Shown here: positions 12,101 to 24,718 of the stretch, in pieces | Layout: each line of letters opens with the position of its first letter | Numbering within the stretch: the stretch's first letter is position 1 | Assembly: GCA_001953115.1 (NCBI GenBank) | Contig: LSSL01000925.1 | Coordinates: 1 to 36,812 of the forward strand | Reading direction: 5' to 3' | Length of the DNA stretch: 36,812 bases | Source of the DNA: Smittium mucronatum | Taxonomy: Eukaryota > Kickxellomycota > Harpellomycetes > Harpellales > Legeriomycetaceae | Made by a program: the position numbers and the translations under genes | The notes under the pieces: generated by a model | Told to the model about the DNA's origin: nothing | The model's database searches: none | The model's input: only the letters and a program-made list of their open reading frames with translations

Positions 12101-15100
12101 TAAATAGTTTTTTTTTTGGTTATTTAAACTGTTCTAACCGTAGAAATAATCTTTTATAATCTTACCATACAGAGTTCAATAATTTTTTTTATTTAGTATG
12201 ATGATTAACCCCAATTAATGTTCTATTTCTTATGGAATCCTAATTGTGCAAAGATGCTCAAAATCTTCCTTCAGTTTTAAATGTTTTTTAGAAAATTGCT
12301 TGATTTTTAAATATAATTATTCAGCATATTAATCAAATAAAACTTAAATAACATCTTCAGTAACAGTTATACTAAAATCCTGCGACTTGAATCTATTTTG
12401 GATTTCCTCGCATATAGATGAACAGAAAAAAATACCCTATTTATAGCTGTTATCTTAGCTAAAAAATTTTGTAAAATTTTTTTTTACTCTTCTGGAAAAT
12501 AATCCGACAATAATTAATGTATTAATACCGAATATTATCTTACTCATTTTTTTTACAGAAAAGGATATTTTTATTCTTGAAAAATAAATTTTTATATATA
12601 TTATAGTATTTTTTTACATTTATTGACTTGTCTGAGTTTATAATTTAGTCTAAAACCCTAAATTAAAGAGACCTATTTTTTTTAATATTAACCGCCATAT
12701 GTAAAAAAATTCAGACCTCTTTTAGGCTATATAGATCCAAGATTTTTCTATAAACATATTTAATCTAAATCTATAATTAAGAAGTAAAAATATTTATAAT
12801 GAGTTAAAACATATGTTAAATTTAATAGAAATATTTTTAGATTTACACTTAGTTTTGTTCTAAATGTGCTTGCTGTTAAAATAGATTAATTTTATTTCAT
12901 CATCACCATCATATTATATCTTTTTGAAGTGAAGATATATAGGAATATAAATTTTTTAATTATAGCATATCAAAGATTTATAAATTATAATAAATAAGTA
13001 TTTTATCCTGCCCCCCCCCCATTAAATTATATTATTTTTAGCCAACAAAAATAAAAAGTCACACTATATAGATATATATTTTATTTATTAGATGATTAAT
13101 CAAGAATTATAGTTAGGAGACATAAATCATAATAATAAAAATAATAATTTGCAACTGTACAGTCAGTTTTTTAGAAAAAGGTATTCCAGACGCGTTAAAA
13201 TCGCAATTGTGTAATTATAAATTTTCATGTTTTAATTAATTGGGTGATTATTTTTAATTAACCATATATAGATATATGATTTTAAATTATTCACATTTTA
13301 ATAAAGAAAATTGTCCAATAAAAAGCAGTGAATTTAAAAAATTAATTGAATAGAAACCTTTTTTAATCAATAATCTTTTATTGAAAAAATAATTATCAAT
13401 CTTTAAGTCGAATAATGCATAAATATAAAATGCTTTAATACTGATTTTATTATAATATTAAAATTTTAATCAATTATATTTACTAAACTGGCATATCCAA
13501 AAGAAATAATAATAATATCAATTTTTTTTTTATTTATGAAATGAGTTTGAGGGCTACATTCATCTAACGGATATATCATAAGCTTTACAAATTTAATTTC
13601 CAAATTTAATTTTCTGACAAAAGCCCAATGGGAGATATTAATAATTATCAAACCGAAAAAATATTTTTAGATATTGAAGTGGAAACTTCACTGATAGAAA
13701 ATAATGAATATAATAATTTAAATTTGTGACCATTTATCAAGACGTATGGAGTGGTGTATTCTAATAAAAATGAGAAAACTAAATAAAAAAAATAATTATT
13801 TTTATTACTCTGTACAATTAACTAAAGATTTTCACTCAAAAGATTGGTGTAGGACTAAAATTAAAAGCCATGTTTTATAAATTTTCTTTTTATTCATTTT
13901 ATCAACCCTTTTATGAAATCAATCGATAAATTTAATTGAAGCCTGATCTTTCGATTTTAAGGTAATAAAAAATAGTACAAAAAAATAAAGAAATGATATT
14001 CACTACAAAATTTCCGAAAATGAATGGTATGCTTTATTTTTTACAAGCTAAATTTTAGCGAAATTATTTAAATCATAGTATATATGAATAATGATAGAAA
14101 AATAGTGGGAGTTATGATGAGAATATCCAATATATGTAAAAAAAATTATTTATCATTTTGGAGTAAATTTTCAAAATAGACGGGATAATCTCTAGATAAT
14201 ATGTTATCATTTTAATTTATTGAAAAATAAGTTTACTAAGTTATTGGTATCACTAATAAAGATGACTGAATCTACAATTATTGATTTCTCACCCAAACAG
14301 AATATTATTTTAAATAAAACAGGTTAAATGTAATTTTTGTGATTTTATTTAGATAATGACTATCATGATCAAATTAAAATTTAACATCGCGCTATAATTA
14401 AGAAATATTTTTTAATGATATTTTAAAAAAATTAGAATAGTCATAAATTTGAGTACCTCTACCTTTCTATTTTCAAAATGCTTGTTATATTTTAAAAAAA
14501 TTAAGAAAAAATGAAGTTACAATTTGTATAATTTAAAACTAAAAATATTAATGAGTTTAACAAAAAAAATATTTTAAAATTTCTAAATTTCGAGAAAAAT
14601 GAAATGCTACTTTTCTAAAAAAAAAATTATTGTAGAGACTATAAAAATTATGTACTTATAATTTTAAAAGCCTCCAATTAATAAAGAAATAGTTTTTTTA
14701 TGTTAAAATATTAATAAATCAATTCTTTATATATATTATTTTTATTATGGGAAAAAAATTGGGCAAATGATCAACTAAAATAAATAATTCAGCACTGTTT
14801 AAGTTTATTGGAGGATAAAAAAAAGTTAGAGTATTATTTATTCGCAATAAGAAAAATGTTTAATTACTTATAATAACAATTTAATAATCACCAACAAGTT
14901 TCTCTACAAGATTATTATATAAAAATTCTCTACATTATATCAAAATAAAAAATTAATTAACTTAAAAAAATTCATTAAAAATTTTAACTAATCAAAAAAA
15001 TATTTCAAAAAGATCAATCATTAAAATTCAAAATAGCCATTTTTTTTTATTATATTACCTGCTTTAGATGCCTCATCTTCCGATTTTAAAATTTAACAAA

Positions 15101-18100
15101 ACAAGTGTTAATAAAGAGAAATAAAAAAATGAATCATATGTTTTAGTAATGAATATAATCAATTCTTGAAAAGATTTATTTTGATTTTTAATTTATAAAA
15201 ATAATTGATTTCGCGAAACATAAAAAAATTAATTTGAGATTTTTTCGTTATCTTGAAATAAATCTTGTGTAAATAACTAATAATATAAAGCTTAGATTGC
15301 ATGTTTAGAATTTAATTTGAATAAAATGTATTAACTTAAATTATTTGACTTGATTTAAAATATTTAAAATAAAGTATATTTTTCCATTTAATTTTTTTTT
15401 TGATATTTTTCAATGAATTTCATATATTGAAAAAATAATATAATTATGAAATTATTCATTAAATTTCAAATAATCTATTTAAAGATTTAATAGCAAAGCA
15501 AAATAATTTAAATTGAAATATATTAGGATTTAAAAAATCACTAATATTTAGTCATTTCTTTAATTATAATGAGTAAAATAAGCATACATATTACAATATA
15601 GTCTCCAAAACCCCAAATTATATTTATTTTCTATGTGGATTCACTATAAATTAATTAATTGAAATTTATATCATTTTCGAAAATCTTTAAATTAAAGCTC
15701 ACATGAAAAGATGGAGAAATTCTAATTTTCTAAATAGGACAAAAAACTTATTTTTAAGAAATACTTGATATATAACATCAAATTAGATAAATTAGGGTTA
15801 ATTTTTGATTTTATGGCCCGTCCCCTGTAATATTGTTAATTCAACATCTGAATTAGTAAGATATCAAATAATTAAACATTATTTATGTTCTTTAAAAAAG
15901 GCAACCAGTAATTCTAATCAATAATAATTTCTAAATTCAAAGAAATAACTTTAATTACTGGCTGTATTATTAATTAAAAATAAAATATTTGGATCTTTTC
16001 AGTACAGAAAAATTCTTAATCGAAAAACACAGTCATTATTGTGTTAAGAGATATATAGAAGTTATTTCAGATTAAAAGTGTGCTTTTATAAATCCCGTAT
16101 ATTATTTTCAGTTTAACATATGTCAATTAATAGAAACTTAGTTCGTTTATAAAGGGACTTATAAACAGAAACGAATTGTATAATAAATAATGGGCCCTAA
16201 TAGCGGAAAAAATGTTATTGGGAAGGAAAACAAGTATTTATGGTGGTTATTTATTAAAAGAGAAGCAGAAAAAATTGAGATAGACCTTCTGAAAATAATT
16301 TAATCAATAATTCTAAGCAAAAATTAGATGTCTCAACTTTAAAATACAAATTTGTGAATGAATCGAATAATCATGGCAACTGAATTATCGTCGTAATTTT
16401 TTATGGGGATTAAATAGTGCTTTTAAGGCAAAGAAAAAAAATATCGAAAGATATGTTGAAAATATTGAGTTTTTCGGTGATATATGTGTGGCTTTAAAAA
16501 ATCTACATATATCTAATTCACCTCTAAGAATTGAAGTTATAAGTTTTATGATTCTATCAGGATTAAGCAAATCTTTATTTTTAAAAAAATACACGAGAGA
16601 AAATTTATTTAAAATATAAAAAGAGGAAAACTCAATAATACCTAAGGATATATTTAATTTCTTCAGAAAAGGAAAAAAGCACATCTATTTTTGGTAAAAA
16701 AAGATTTTTCGGAGAAAGAGAAACTTCAACAGATGTAGAGCCTGAAAAAAGCTACTTTTGTAACAGTTCAATCTAAGCTCCATTTTATGATATATTTCAT
16801 AAATTATTTTTACTATTGATATAAAAATAATAAATACCTAGAAATAATGATTTATTATTATGTAAATCTTTTTCAGAGAATTTTTCGGCATAAATGAAGT
16901 AAATATTTCTTATAATTTAATCTCTCATTTTTTCTCTTCCCATTCAATTTTTAATTTTTTAATTTTAAATATTTTAAAGTTCAATTTAAATTTGATTATT
17001 CAAAATTATAGCTTAATTAAAATTATATTAATTTATATTTCTATCGGATATTATATCAAATAGTCAGGATCAATTTCACTAGACAAATTAAAAATCTGAT
17101 TTTATTAATATAATAATACATATCAGTTTTTTAGTTATTAGCTTTAAAGGAAAAAAAATAAAATGTGTTTCACATATATTAAATCTTTCGAATAACATTT
17201 AAAAAGATTCTTATGCTTAATTATTTTATATAACCACGTTGCATCAAATTATTTTAGATGATGCGATGTCCATTTTATAATAAAAAAATCTGCATTTTCT
17301 AAAATCAAAACACAAAGTATAATTCTTGGTAAGTTCAAACATATAATAATTTTAATACATCAAGATGGGTAAGAAGAACAGATTATATTATTTATTCTAT
17401 ATAAATTTTATAATCAAATTTTACGATTAAAAGCATAAATATTATAAGAACAGATTCGATTCAAAATCCGATCTTAATGTTAATTTTAGAATCCGATAAA
17501 GTTATCTTGTCTTTTTAAAAATGAAATTTCTTATTTATTGCTTTTTAATCCATTATCTCAAAAATTTAATAAAATTTGGTTCGTGAAGACAGTTAAAATT
17601 TTTTATTATGAATAAATATTATAATCACTTTGAATTTTAAAGTTTATTGCAGACAATTAAGATTGAAAAATTTATTAAATTTTATTTTACTTTTCAGATC
17701 AAAGTAGATGGAAATATTTTGCGCTCTAAATATAAAATCATCATATATTCTTGAATCATTAATAAGATCATCTGGTAACAGATTAATATAAAATAATGAC
17801 ATGAAAAAAAAAGAAATTACAGAAATCAGGATTCATAATAAAAAAGGGATATTTTTTAGATGTATTTCATTATTATTTTTGATATAAATCCTTTTTTTAT
17901 GTAACTATGCTAAGAGCTTATAAGGTTTGTATCTTATAAGATATTTTTTCATAATCCAATTTATTGATGATAAGACATTACCTTGTTTTATAAATTAATC
18001 TTAGAATTTTTTCTTAATGTTAGAGAATTTGATTTTAAAATAAGTATATTGCAATTAAAACATAAATCCAAATTTTCATATATATTTTTACAATTTAAAG

Positions 18101-19195
18101 TTTTAATTATCTAAAATTTCCCTTTATTGAAAAAAGACTTTTTTGTATAAAATCTATGGTTTTTGCTTTTTTGTTTTACTTTATGTGTAATCAACCAACT
18201 AAAAACATAATTTTTGAATGTAACAGTTTTTTTGGTCGATATTATGATTTATTTTGAACACTAACACATTAATGAGTAATTAAAAGTTTTATTTAATGCG
18301 AAATAAGGCTTTGGATAACGATAATCAAATTACAAGAAAAATAACCCGAGTTAATTAGTATTATAAGCTTTAATAGTGGATTTTTGGCGTATTTCTATTA
18401 AGAGATATCAATTAGTTATAATTTTTCCATTAAAAGAAAATAAAATAATTTTATAGAATTCAGGAAATTAACAAGTTTTTTTTTTTGAAATCTTTTCTAT
18501 ATTATGAATTTAAAATGAATATTATAAAAAAATGCATTAATAGTAATTAATTTTTTTATATTGACTTCTTTAACTAATGTAACGAGTAATTAATTAATTT
18601 ATTTATGTGCCATTATCTACAGGTTTTTCAATTCAAATATAAAGAAAAACGCAATTATGAAACTGAAAATTTTACTTAAAATCGTATTGATTAATATGAT
18701 AATATTATAAAATAAGGACACCCGATTGATAAATAAAAACACTATTTTTTTAAAAAATCATTTTAACGAATATATTCAACTTTTCTAATGAAAATAAACC
18801 TTTTATTAAGAAATATATTGAAATTAATTATAAATTTAATGGCTTTTACAATTATGGGCATAACTTTACTATAATTTTTAGATGAAATAAAATTATTAAA
18901 ATCACGAAATCTAAAATTTAATAGTAAAAAACGAATATTTTTTTCAATTTTTTTTGCAACATATTTAACCAAATCTACTCTTTTAAGGTTATTAATAAAG
19001 TCATATGCCACTGAGAAATAGTATAAATATCATATTATAGAAAAAAAAAAATCAAATAAGCATAAATAGATATATAATTATAACAAATGAATTTTATTCA
19101 TTAGGCATTTATCAATCAATAAAACGATGGTTATTATTTAATAAGTTTACGGGTATTAAGGAAATAAAGCAAAAGAACACGAAATTAAATAAATC
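9116..19195. other. Gene-free AT-rich stretch
   Basis: About 10 kb with no recognisable gene, tRNA or rRNA. The longest open frame, a 99-codon minus-strand frame at 16385-16684, is Phe/Leu/Lys-rich and resembles no family I know; at this base composition one such frame is not surprising. Minor structures are a hairpin at 10681-10699 (GGTAATT and its complement), a run of ten C at 13011-13020, and a 9-bp inverted pair, CCAGTAATT and its complement, at about 15904-15962. Confidence 0.6.
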
Positions 19196-19608
19196 TTTCA
19201 TAAAATTTAGCCTAATATTTTGCACATTATTCTATAAAAAAATTCGATGAGAGATAGTTTTTTATAATTGGCTTTTGATAAAATTTTTTATCTATTTAAA
19301 TATAATCTTAATTTTTCAAGTTTATGATTGCAAAAAATCAAATATAAGAATTTATATTTTTATGTAAATAACTTAAATTTTGTCATATTTTTTATAGTTA
19401 AAATTTCCACCCCCTTCAGTAAAAAATAAAATAAAGGTGATTTTATTATATTTATAATGAAAGTAACATAAATAAACCTTATAATATTACATTTAATATA
19501 TTGCAGTAATTTATAGCATCAAGCATTAGATTATTTAACTAATAAAATTAATAAATTAAAAATATAAAAATAAAAACATTTTTTTGATTTAATTCTACAT
19601 TTTATTGC
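19196..19608 (+). repeat. 413-bp segment duplicated across an assembly gap (left copy)
   Basis: This segment appears to be repeated base for base at 19733-20145, immediately after the N run. Both copies begin TTTCATAAAATTTAGCC and end CATTTTATTGC. The left copy ends exactly where the Ns begin and the right copy starts exactly where they end. That is the pattern of two contigs that overlap but were scaffolded with a gap instead of merged. Confidence 0.9.
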
Positions 19609-19732
19609 NNNNNNNNNNNNNNNNNNNNNNNNNNNNNNNNNNNNNNNNNNNNNNNNNNNNNNNNNNNNNNNNNNNNNNNNNNNNNNNNNNNNNNNNNNNN
19701 NNNNNNNNNNNNNNNNNNNNNNNNNNNNNNNN
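19609..19732. other. Assembly gap (124 N)
   Basis: A run of 124 undetermined bases. Because the flanks are the same 413-bp sequence, the true genome may hold one copy and no gap here. The alternative is a real tandem duplication with unknown sequence between the copies. Confidence 0.95.
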
Positions 19733-20145
19733 TTTCATAAAATTTAGCCTAATATTTTGCACATTATTCTATAAAAAAATTCGATGAGAGATAGTTTTTT
19801 ATAATTGGCTTTTGATAAAATTTTTTATCTATTTAAATATAATCTTAATTTTTCAAGTTTATGATTGCAAAAAATCAAATATAAGAATTTATATTTTTAT
19901 GTAAATAACTTAAATTTTGTCATATTTTTTATAGTTAAAATTTCCACCCCCTTCAGTAAAAAATAAAATAAAGGTGATTTTATTATATTTATAATGAAAG
20001 TAACATAAATAAACCTTATAATATTACATTTAATATATTGCAGTAATTTATAGCATCAAGCATTAGATTATTTAACTAATAAAATTAATAAATTAAAAAT
20101 ATAAAAATAAAAACATTTTTTTGATTTAATTCTACATTTTATTGC
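19733..20145 (+). repeat. 413-bp segment duplicated across an assembly gap (right copy)
   Basis: Right-hand copy of 19196-19608, identical by eye. It continues into unique sequence (GATAAGACTG...) that has no counterpart before the gap. This copy is therefore probably the start of the downstream contig. Confidence 0.9.
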
Positions 20146-22599
20146 GATAAGACTGTAACTTTGAGCCATATATTCTAAACGAGTTTTTTATGCAAAAAAA
20201 AGTTGATATTGTATCTTACTGGGATTCAGTCATGTAATTTAAATAAATTCTGTTTTAAAATAAATATTTCATAACTTCATATCGAGTATTAAATTGAAAA
20301 ATAACCATTGCCTCTAAAATCGCCTAAATATAGTCACTATTAGAAAATTTTATGATTAACGTCACTTTATAGTTTTATTTTTATTTCTGAGTTTTATCAA
20401 TACGTTAGCGCTAGTTTTTTATGATATAAATTGAAAATAGTGATGTAATAAAAATTTAGTGTATAAAATCGAACGACTTTATTAATATATTATAAGAAGA
20501 AGCCATAAAGATGAAGATTAAGATTTAAAAAAGTTTTATTTGATAAGGCTAAGACATATAAAAGCTAATTCTAGAGTGTAGTAAAAAGAAAAGATTAAAC
20601 ATCTTGCTTTTTCCATTATGGAAAAAGCGTCAATTATGTACCGAGACTTCTTCAAAAATGTTGAAAAAGTCTGTAAATTGGTATATGGGAGAAATCCAGA
20701 TCAATAAGGGTTGTCCTGTAATTGTAATATTTATATTGTTCAACTTATTGAAAAATGTGGGCGTAAGGAATGATTTCTTACACAAAAATGCCGAATTAAT
20801 CACTCGCAAGACGATTTAAGTAATTAAAAGCATATTATGGTCATTTAATTGTAAATTCCAAACAGTTTTTTAGTTTAATCCTAGCCATTATCCCCAATAG
20901 AGATAGAATTTTTTCATATTGGATTAAATCAAGGAATTTTAATAATCATATCAAGTTCGCATTTTAAACGCCTATTTTGAATTCATAAAAGTCATATAAA
21001 AATTTTTCTCTGAATAAGCTTGGCTTCTAGCCTTTTTTTTCTGAAATATATCCGAAAAAATAGCAATCAATGATATTTTTTATTCAAAAAAAGCTAAATA
21101 AGAATGAATTTACAAAATTTAAGATACATAATAAGAACTATCCTTTCAAATATATAAGCAAAAACTCCCTATTATTGTAGAAAATTCAAAATAACTTTGT
21201 TTTCATAAAACACTTCAATACCCAAGAGAATTATTAATGAATGGTGAAGATTATTCGACAAATAGATTTGCAAAATGTTTAAGTGAAATTTCACCTTTTA
21301 TAACTAAATACGGAATTTAATGATATAAAGTCTCCAAGAGCGTCATAAAAAATAAAATTGTAACTGCTAATATGCTGCATGGATAAATAGTAGGTCTAAT
21401 ATCGATGGCTCTGTATTTGCAAAGCTTTATATTATCTTTAATAGAAAATTACTATTTTTTTTGTAAAAAGTGTTGATTTTTTTAAAAAAATCACAAAAAA
21501 ACCTATAGCCTTAAAGAATTTTTAAAGATATCTTTTTTAATTTTTATATTTTTTAATTTTTGTTATCTATGATGATTGACATAAAAAGAAATATTACTTA
21601 AAAAAATCAATTGGGACCTCATTTTAAATTACCAAACCATTTAGAGAAAAGATGGGTTAATATAGAACAAAAAATGTTCAAAATTAGGATATTAATAAAA
21701 AAAAACGATTTAAATTACTATAGTGGGGCGTAAATAACTCTTTTAAAGGAATTTTGTATATACAAGTTTAAAATATGATATTATTGAAATAGCTTATAAT
21801 ATAATTTATTCTATTTATTTTGCTATTCATTTTACAAAATCTATATATCAAAAAAATTAATTTAAAATTGATTAGCTTTAAAATCTATAATTGAAATAAT
21901 ACATCCCAAAAAGAAGTAATTATAGTTTTTGAAAATTGAAGGTTTATACTCTGAAGCTCAGATAATCATTTCTATCCTAAGAAATACATAAAATAAACCC
22001 TAAAAGAACCAGTTTTTTGCCAATAAAACGATTTATTGTTATATTATGGTAAAAAGATTAATTCAATAAAATATAAAAGAATTCTACATTAACCCAGCAG
22101 AATATACTGATTTATAGTAATATTTTAAGGATTAATCAAAGAATTAAATTAAAAGCATTACCCAAACCATTCCAAATTCCAAAATAATTATATTTTCTTC
22201 AATGCATATAGAATTTATTACCATTAAAAAAAAATTTAATAAGTATTTCAGAGCTCTGTATAAATAAAAATAATACCAATGGCTATAAATATAAGAAATA
22301 AAAACCAGAAAACAGAAGTTTTTTCAACCCCTTAAATACCGAAGGGGATAAGAAACTTCATTTTATTTATATATGGCTTCATCTTCATTTGTTCATTTGT
22401 TCATTTCTCAATTTGGATAATTTTTATTTTTGAAATGTTTCTTGCAAATTCAAATAAATGTTACAGTATAAAGAAATCAGTCAAAACTTTAAAAATTTAC
22501 CCGAACGATTTGTTGAAACCATTTAAAACCAAAAATTTCTGCTATATTCAGCAATCATTTCCATTTGACTAATATGAGCGCAGAATAGACTGCCAAAGC
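20146..22599. other. No confident gene
   Basis: AT-rich sequence without a recognisable product. Around 20600-20820 two overlapping plus-strand frames stay open. One is 71 codons. The other is shorter and gives a more balanced composition, with residues such as YRDFF and LVYGRNP. Neither matches a family I know. They may be a decayed exon or mobile-element fragment. Confidence 0.4.
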
Positions 22600-24718
22600 C
22601 CGAATTTGATAAGATTGTTAAAATTCATCGAGTTAATCCAATAAATAAATTCGAAAATCATTTGAAAAAAACGGCTAAGATTGGGCAAAAAAAGCTTGTA
22701 ATTTACAGGATATTAACCATAATAGGCTTGGGTTTACCTAAAGCTTTTGGAAAATAACAATTCGGCTTGGAAGTGATTAATTTGGCTTATATATCAATAA
22801 AATAGCTTGATAGAATGCTTAACGGAAATAGAATAGACGTACAAACTCAAAAAACTCAGAAAAGCTCAACTCGATATTGTATATTAATTCAAGATTACAT
22901 AATCCTGCTGTTGACATCATCAGTTTATTTCAAAATTGATTGTCTTTTTTTTTTTTCTAGGATTGATTTATTGTTAATTTTAGACAAAAGATTTAATCAT
23001 TGATTGAAAAAAGAAATTCAAGAAATTTATATCGATTAAACTATCTTGGCCCTGAAAAATACATTTAATCAAAAGCTTCGTTTAAATAAACCGTTATCTT
23101 TTTAATCAGTCATCAGTATCGATATTCACAGACTTTCTATTTCATAAATAACCCAATTCGTCACCAACTCGATGATTTTCACCAGTAGAATATAAATGAG
23201 TTAGCCGATAAAAAGATGTTGGTTTGAAAAAGTCACATTTCAAAATAATCCTCATCTTCCTTCGGATTGGATCTCCTCTATATATTAGATAAAAATCCTG
23301 ACCTAAAACATGCCCGAGCCATCTTGAGATACTTGTAAACCCACAAATTAAAAATAAATTTTTATTGCCATCCAATGTTAAAAAAATAATAAAGGCAGGA
23401 TTCAATCAAGTCTTCCCTAACTGGCTGTAATCGAGTAGTCATCCTCAAAAGTTTTATTTATTTAATTCCATAAGGTTTTATAGTCTGTTTATTAAATTGA
23501 GGGTTTACAAAATAAGTCCAAGGAAATTCTGACCATGTTCCCTTGGGGCGGTTAAGTATTAAGGGGGAAACATAACTCATCGTTGGTATATTAAATATAA
23601 AAAGAGGGGGAGCACCAACTGGCTTTACAGGAGCCAATTGGCTTGATTGAGTAAATAAACCTCGATAATATTAATAGGTTCAATCTACTACCAAGTAAAT
23701 AAATAAATTGGGTTTGGGGCTCCAAATATTCTATTGAATGGATTTGATTTTGACAGGTTTTACTATCTCTGGTACCCACAAGTTAATTTAATTACTAATT
23801 TTATTGTACTGAAAATGTCACCAATTACTCGAGAATGCCAATATACTTTGACCAATGGGGAATTTAAATCAAAATCCCGAGTCTGTAAAGAAAGACTAAA
23901 TATTATTACTATATATTATTAGCATGTCTTTAACTTGCTTATTATCCTGTCAACATATCCTGATATTGTTTATAATTAAGAATAAACCTTGATAAATTTA
24001 TTCAAAATTTTAATCCGAACTGAAACAAATCATTTACTTTGTTTATATTTTCCCTTCGGCATATTTTTCAGACCTTTACTGTTTGTATGGCCTAATATAT
24101 TCGATTCATATTACATATTGAATCAAATCCTGTTAATAAAAAGATCGATATGATGAAGGTATGTTGGAAATTAAAAAAAAGATTAAAAATCCAAAACCCC
24201 AAGTTATTAATCTTATCAAATCAATCAAATCAATCAAATCAGCATCGACTTTTAAATGGAAATTTCATTCATGGGTATTTAGCGTTTTGAAAAACAATGA
24301 ACATATGGATATTAAATCTATTGATGATGCCTTATAATTAGAAATTTTTAAAATAATCTTGTAAAACTTCATTTGTTTAATTTTAACTCATTGTTCTTAA
24401 AAACATATTAATATATTGCATCTAATTTCAAATCTACCAATGTAATTTGATGTTTTTTATAACTCTTAAAACAATATAGAAACTAGAAACCTGTTTTAAA
24501 AGGTATAGTTAGATAAAGTATTTCGATAATAAATTGATGGGCATAGATTTTTCCATTACAACTTTTTATAAATAGATATCATGAATATATACCTTCGATA
24601 ACCCGCATAAGAATTTTATATTCTAAGACTTTTATTATTCTTCAAAAATCTATTCATCTTGAAAAAATTTAATAGATATATATTATCATCTCATAGGTAA
24701 TTCAGAAATATCTTAAAT
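22600..24718. other. No confident gene; somewhat less AT-rich
   Basis: The base composition is visibly less AT-rich than in the first 19 kb, and several 60-90 codon frames occur on both strands (22815-23003, 23142-23405, 23591-23779, 23734-23922). Only 23142-23405 shows a recognisable motif and it is listed separately. A short ATCAA microsatellite lies at about 24216-24238. The last few hundred bases before 24719 are the upstream region of transporter gene 1 and contain several GATAA/TTATC words, which are common by chance at this composition. Confidence 0.4.
23142..23405 (-). pseudogene. Possible LINE C-terminal fragment
   Basis: An open minus-strand frame of about 87 codons with balanced amino acid use, bounded by a stop just upstream. 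It contains RWLGHVL followed by basic residues (IRRKMRI). The motif RW(L/I)GHVLR followed by a basic segment is typical of the C-terminal region of RTE/CR1-like LINE reverse transcriptases. Only this short motif supports the call, and I found no reverse transcriptase core nearby. A weaker alternative is the C-terminal helix of the citrate synthase/ATP-citrate lyase fold (GH-L-Q then YR). There is no sign that it is an intact gene. Confidence 0.25.

Noticed and set aside
16385..16684. 99-codon minus-strand open frame
   Set aside because: Low-complexity Phe/Leu/Lys-rich translation, no recognisable domain, no splice partners seen. About one frame this long is not unexpected in this much AT-rich DNA.
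19605..19787. Open frame running through the N gap
   Set aside because: It is open only because undetermined bases contain no stop codons.
20604..20819. 71-codon plus-strand frame as a gene
   Set aside because: No domain recognised and a competing frame overlaps its 5' half; coding potential is ambiguous, so it is only mentioned in the stretch description.
24216..24238. CRISPR-like array from ATCAA repeats
   Set aside because: The units are contiguous with no spacers; it is a simple microsatellite in a eukaryotic genome.
24400..24718. GATAA/TTATC words as regulatory GATA-factor sites of the transporter
   Set aside because: GATA control is known for fungal MEP genes, but these words occur throughout such AT-rich DNA and show no clear conserved arrangement between the two genes.
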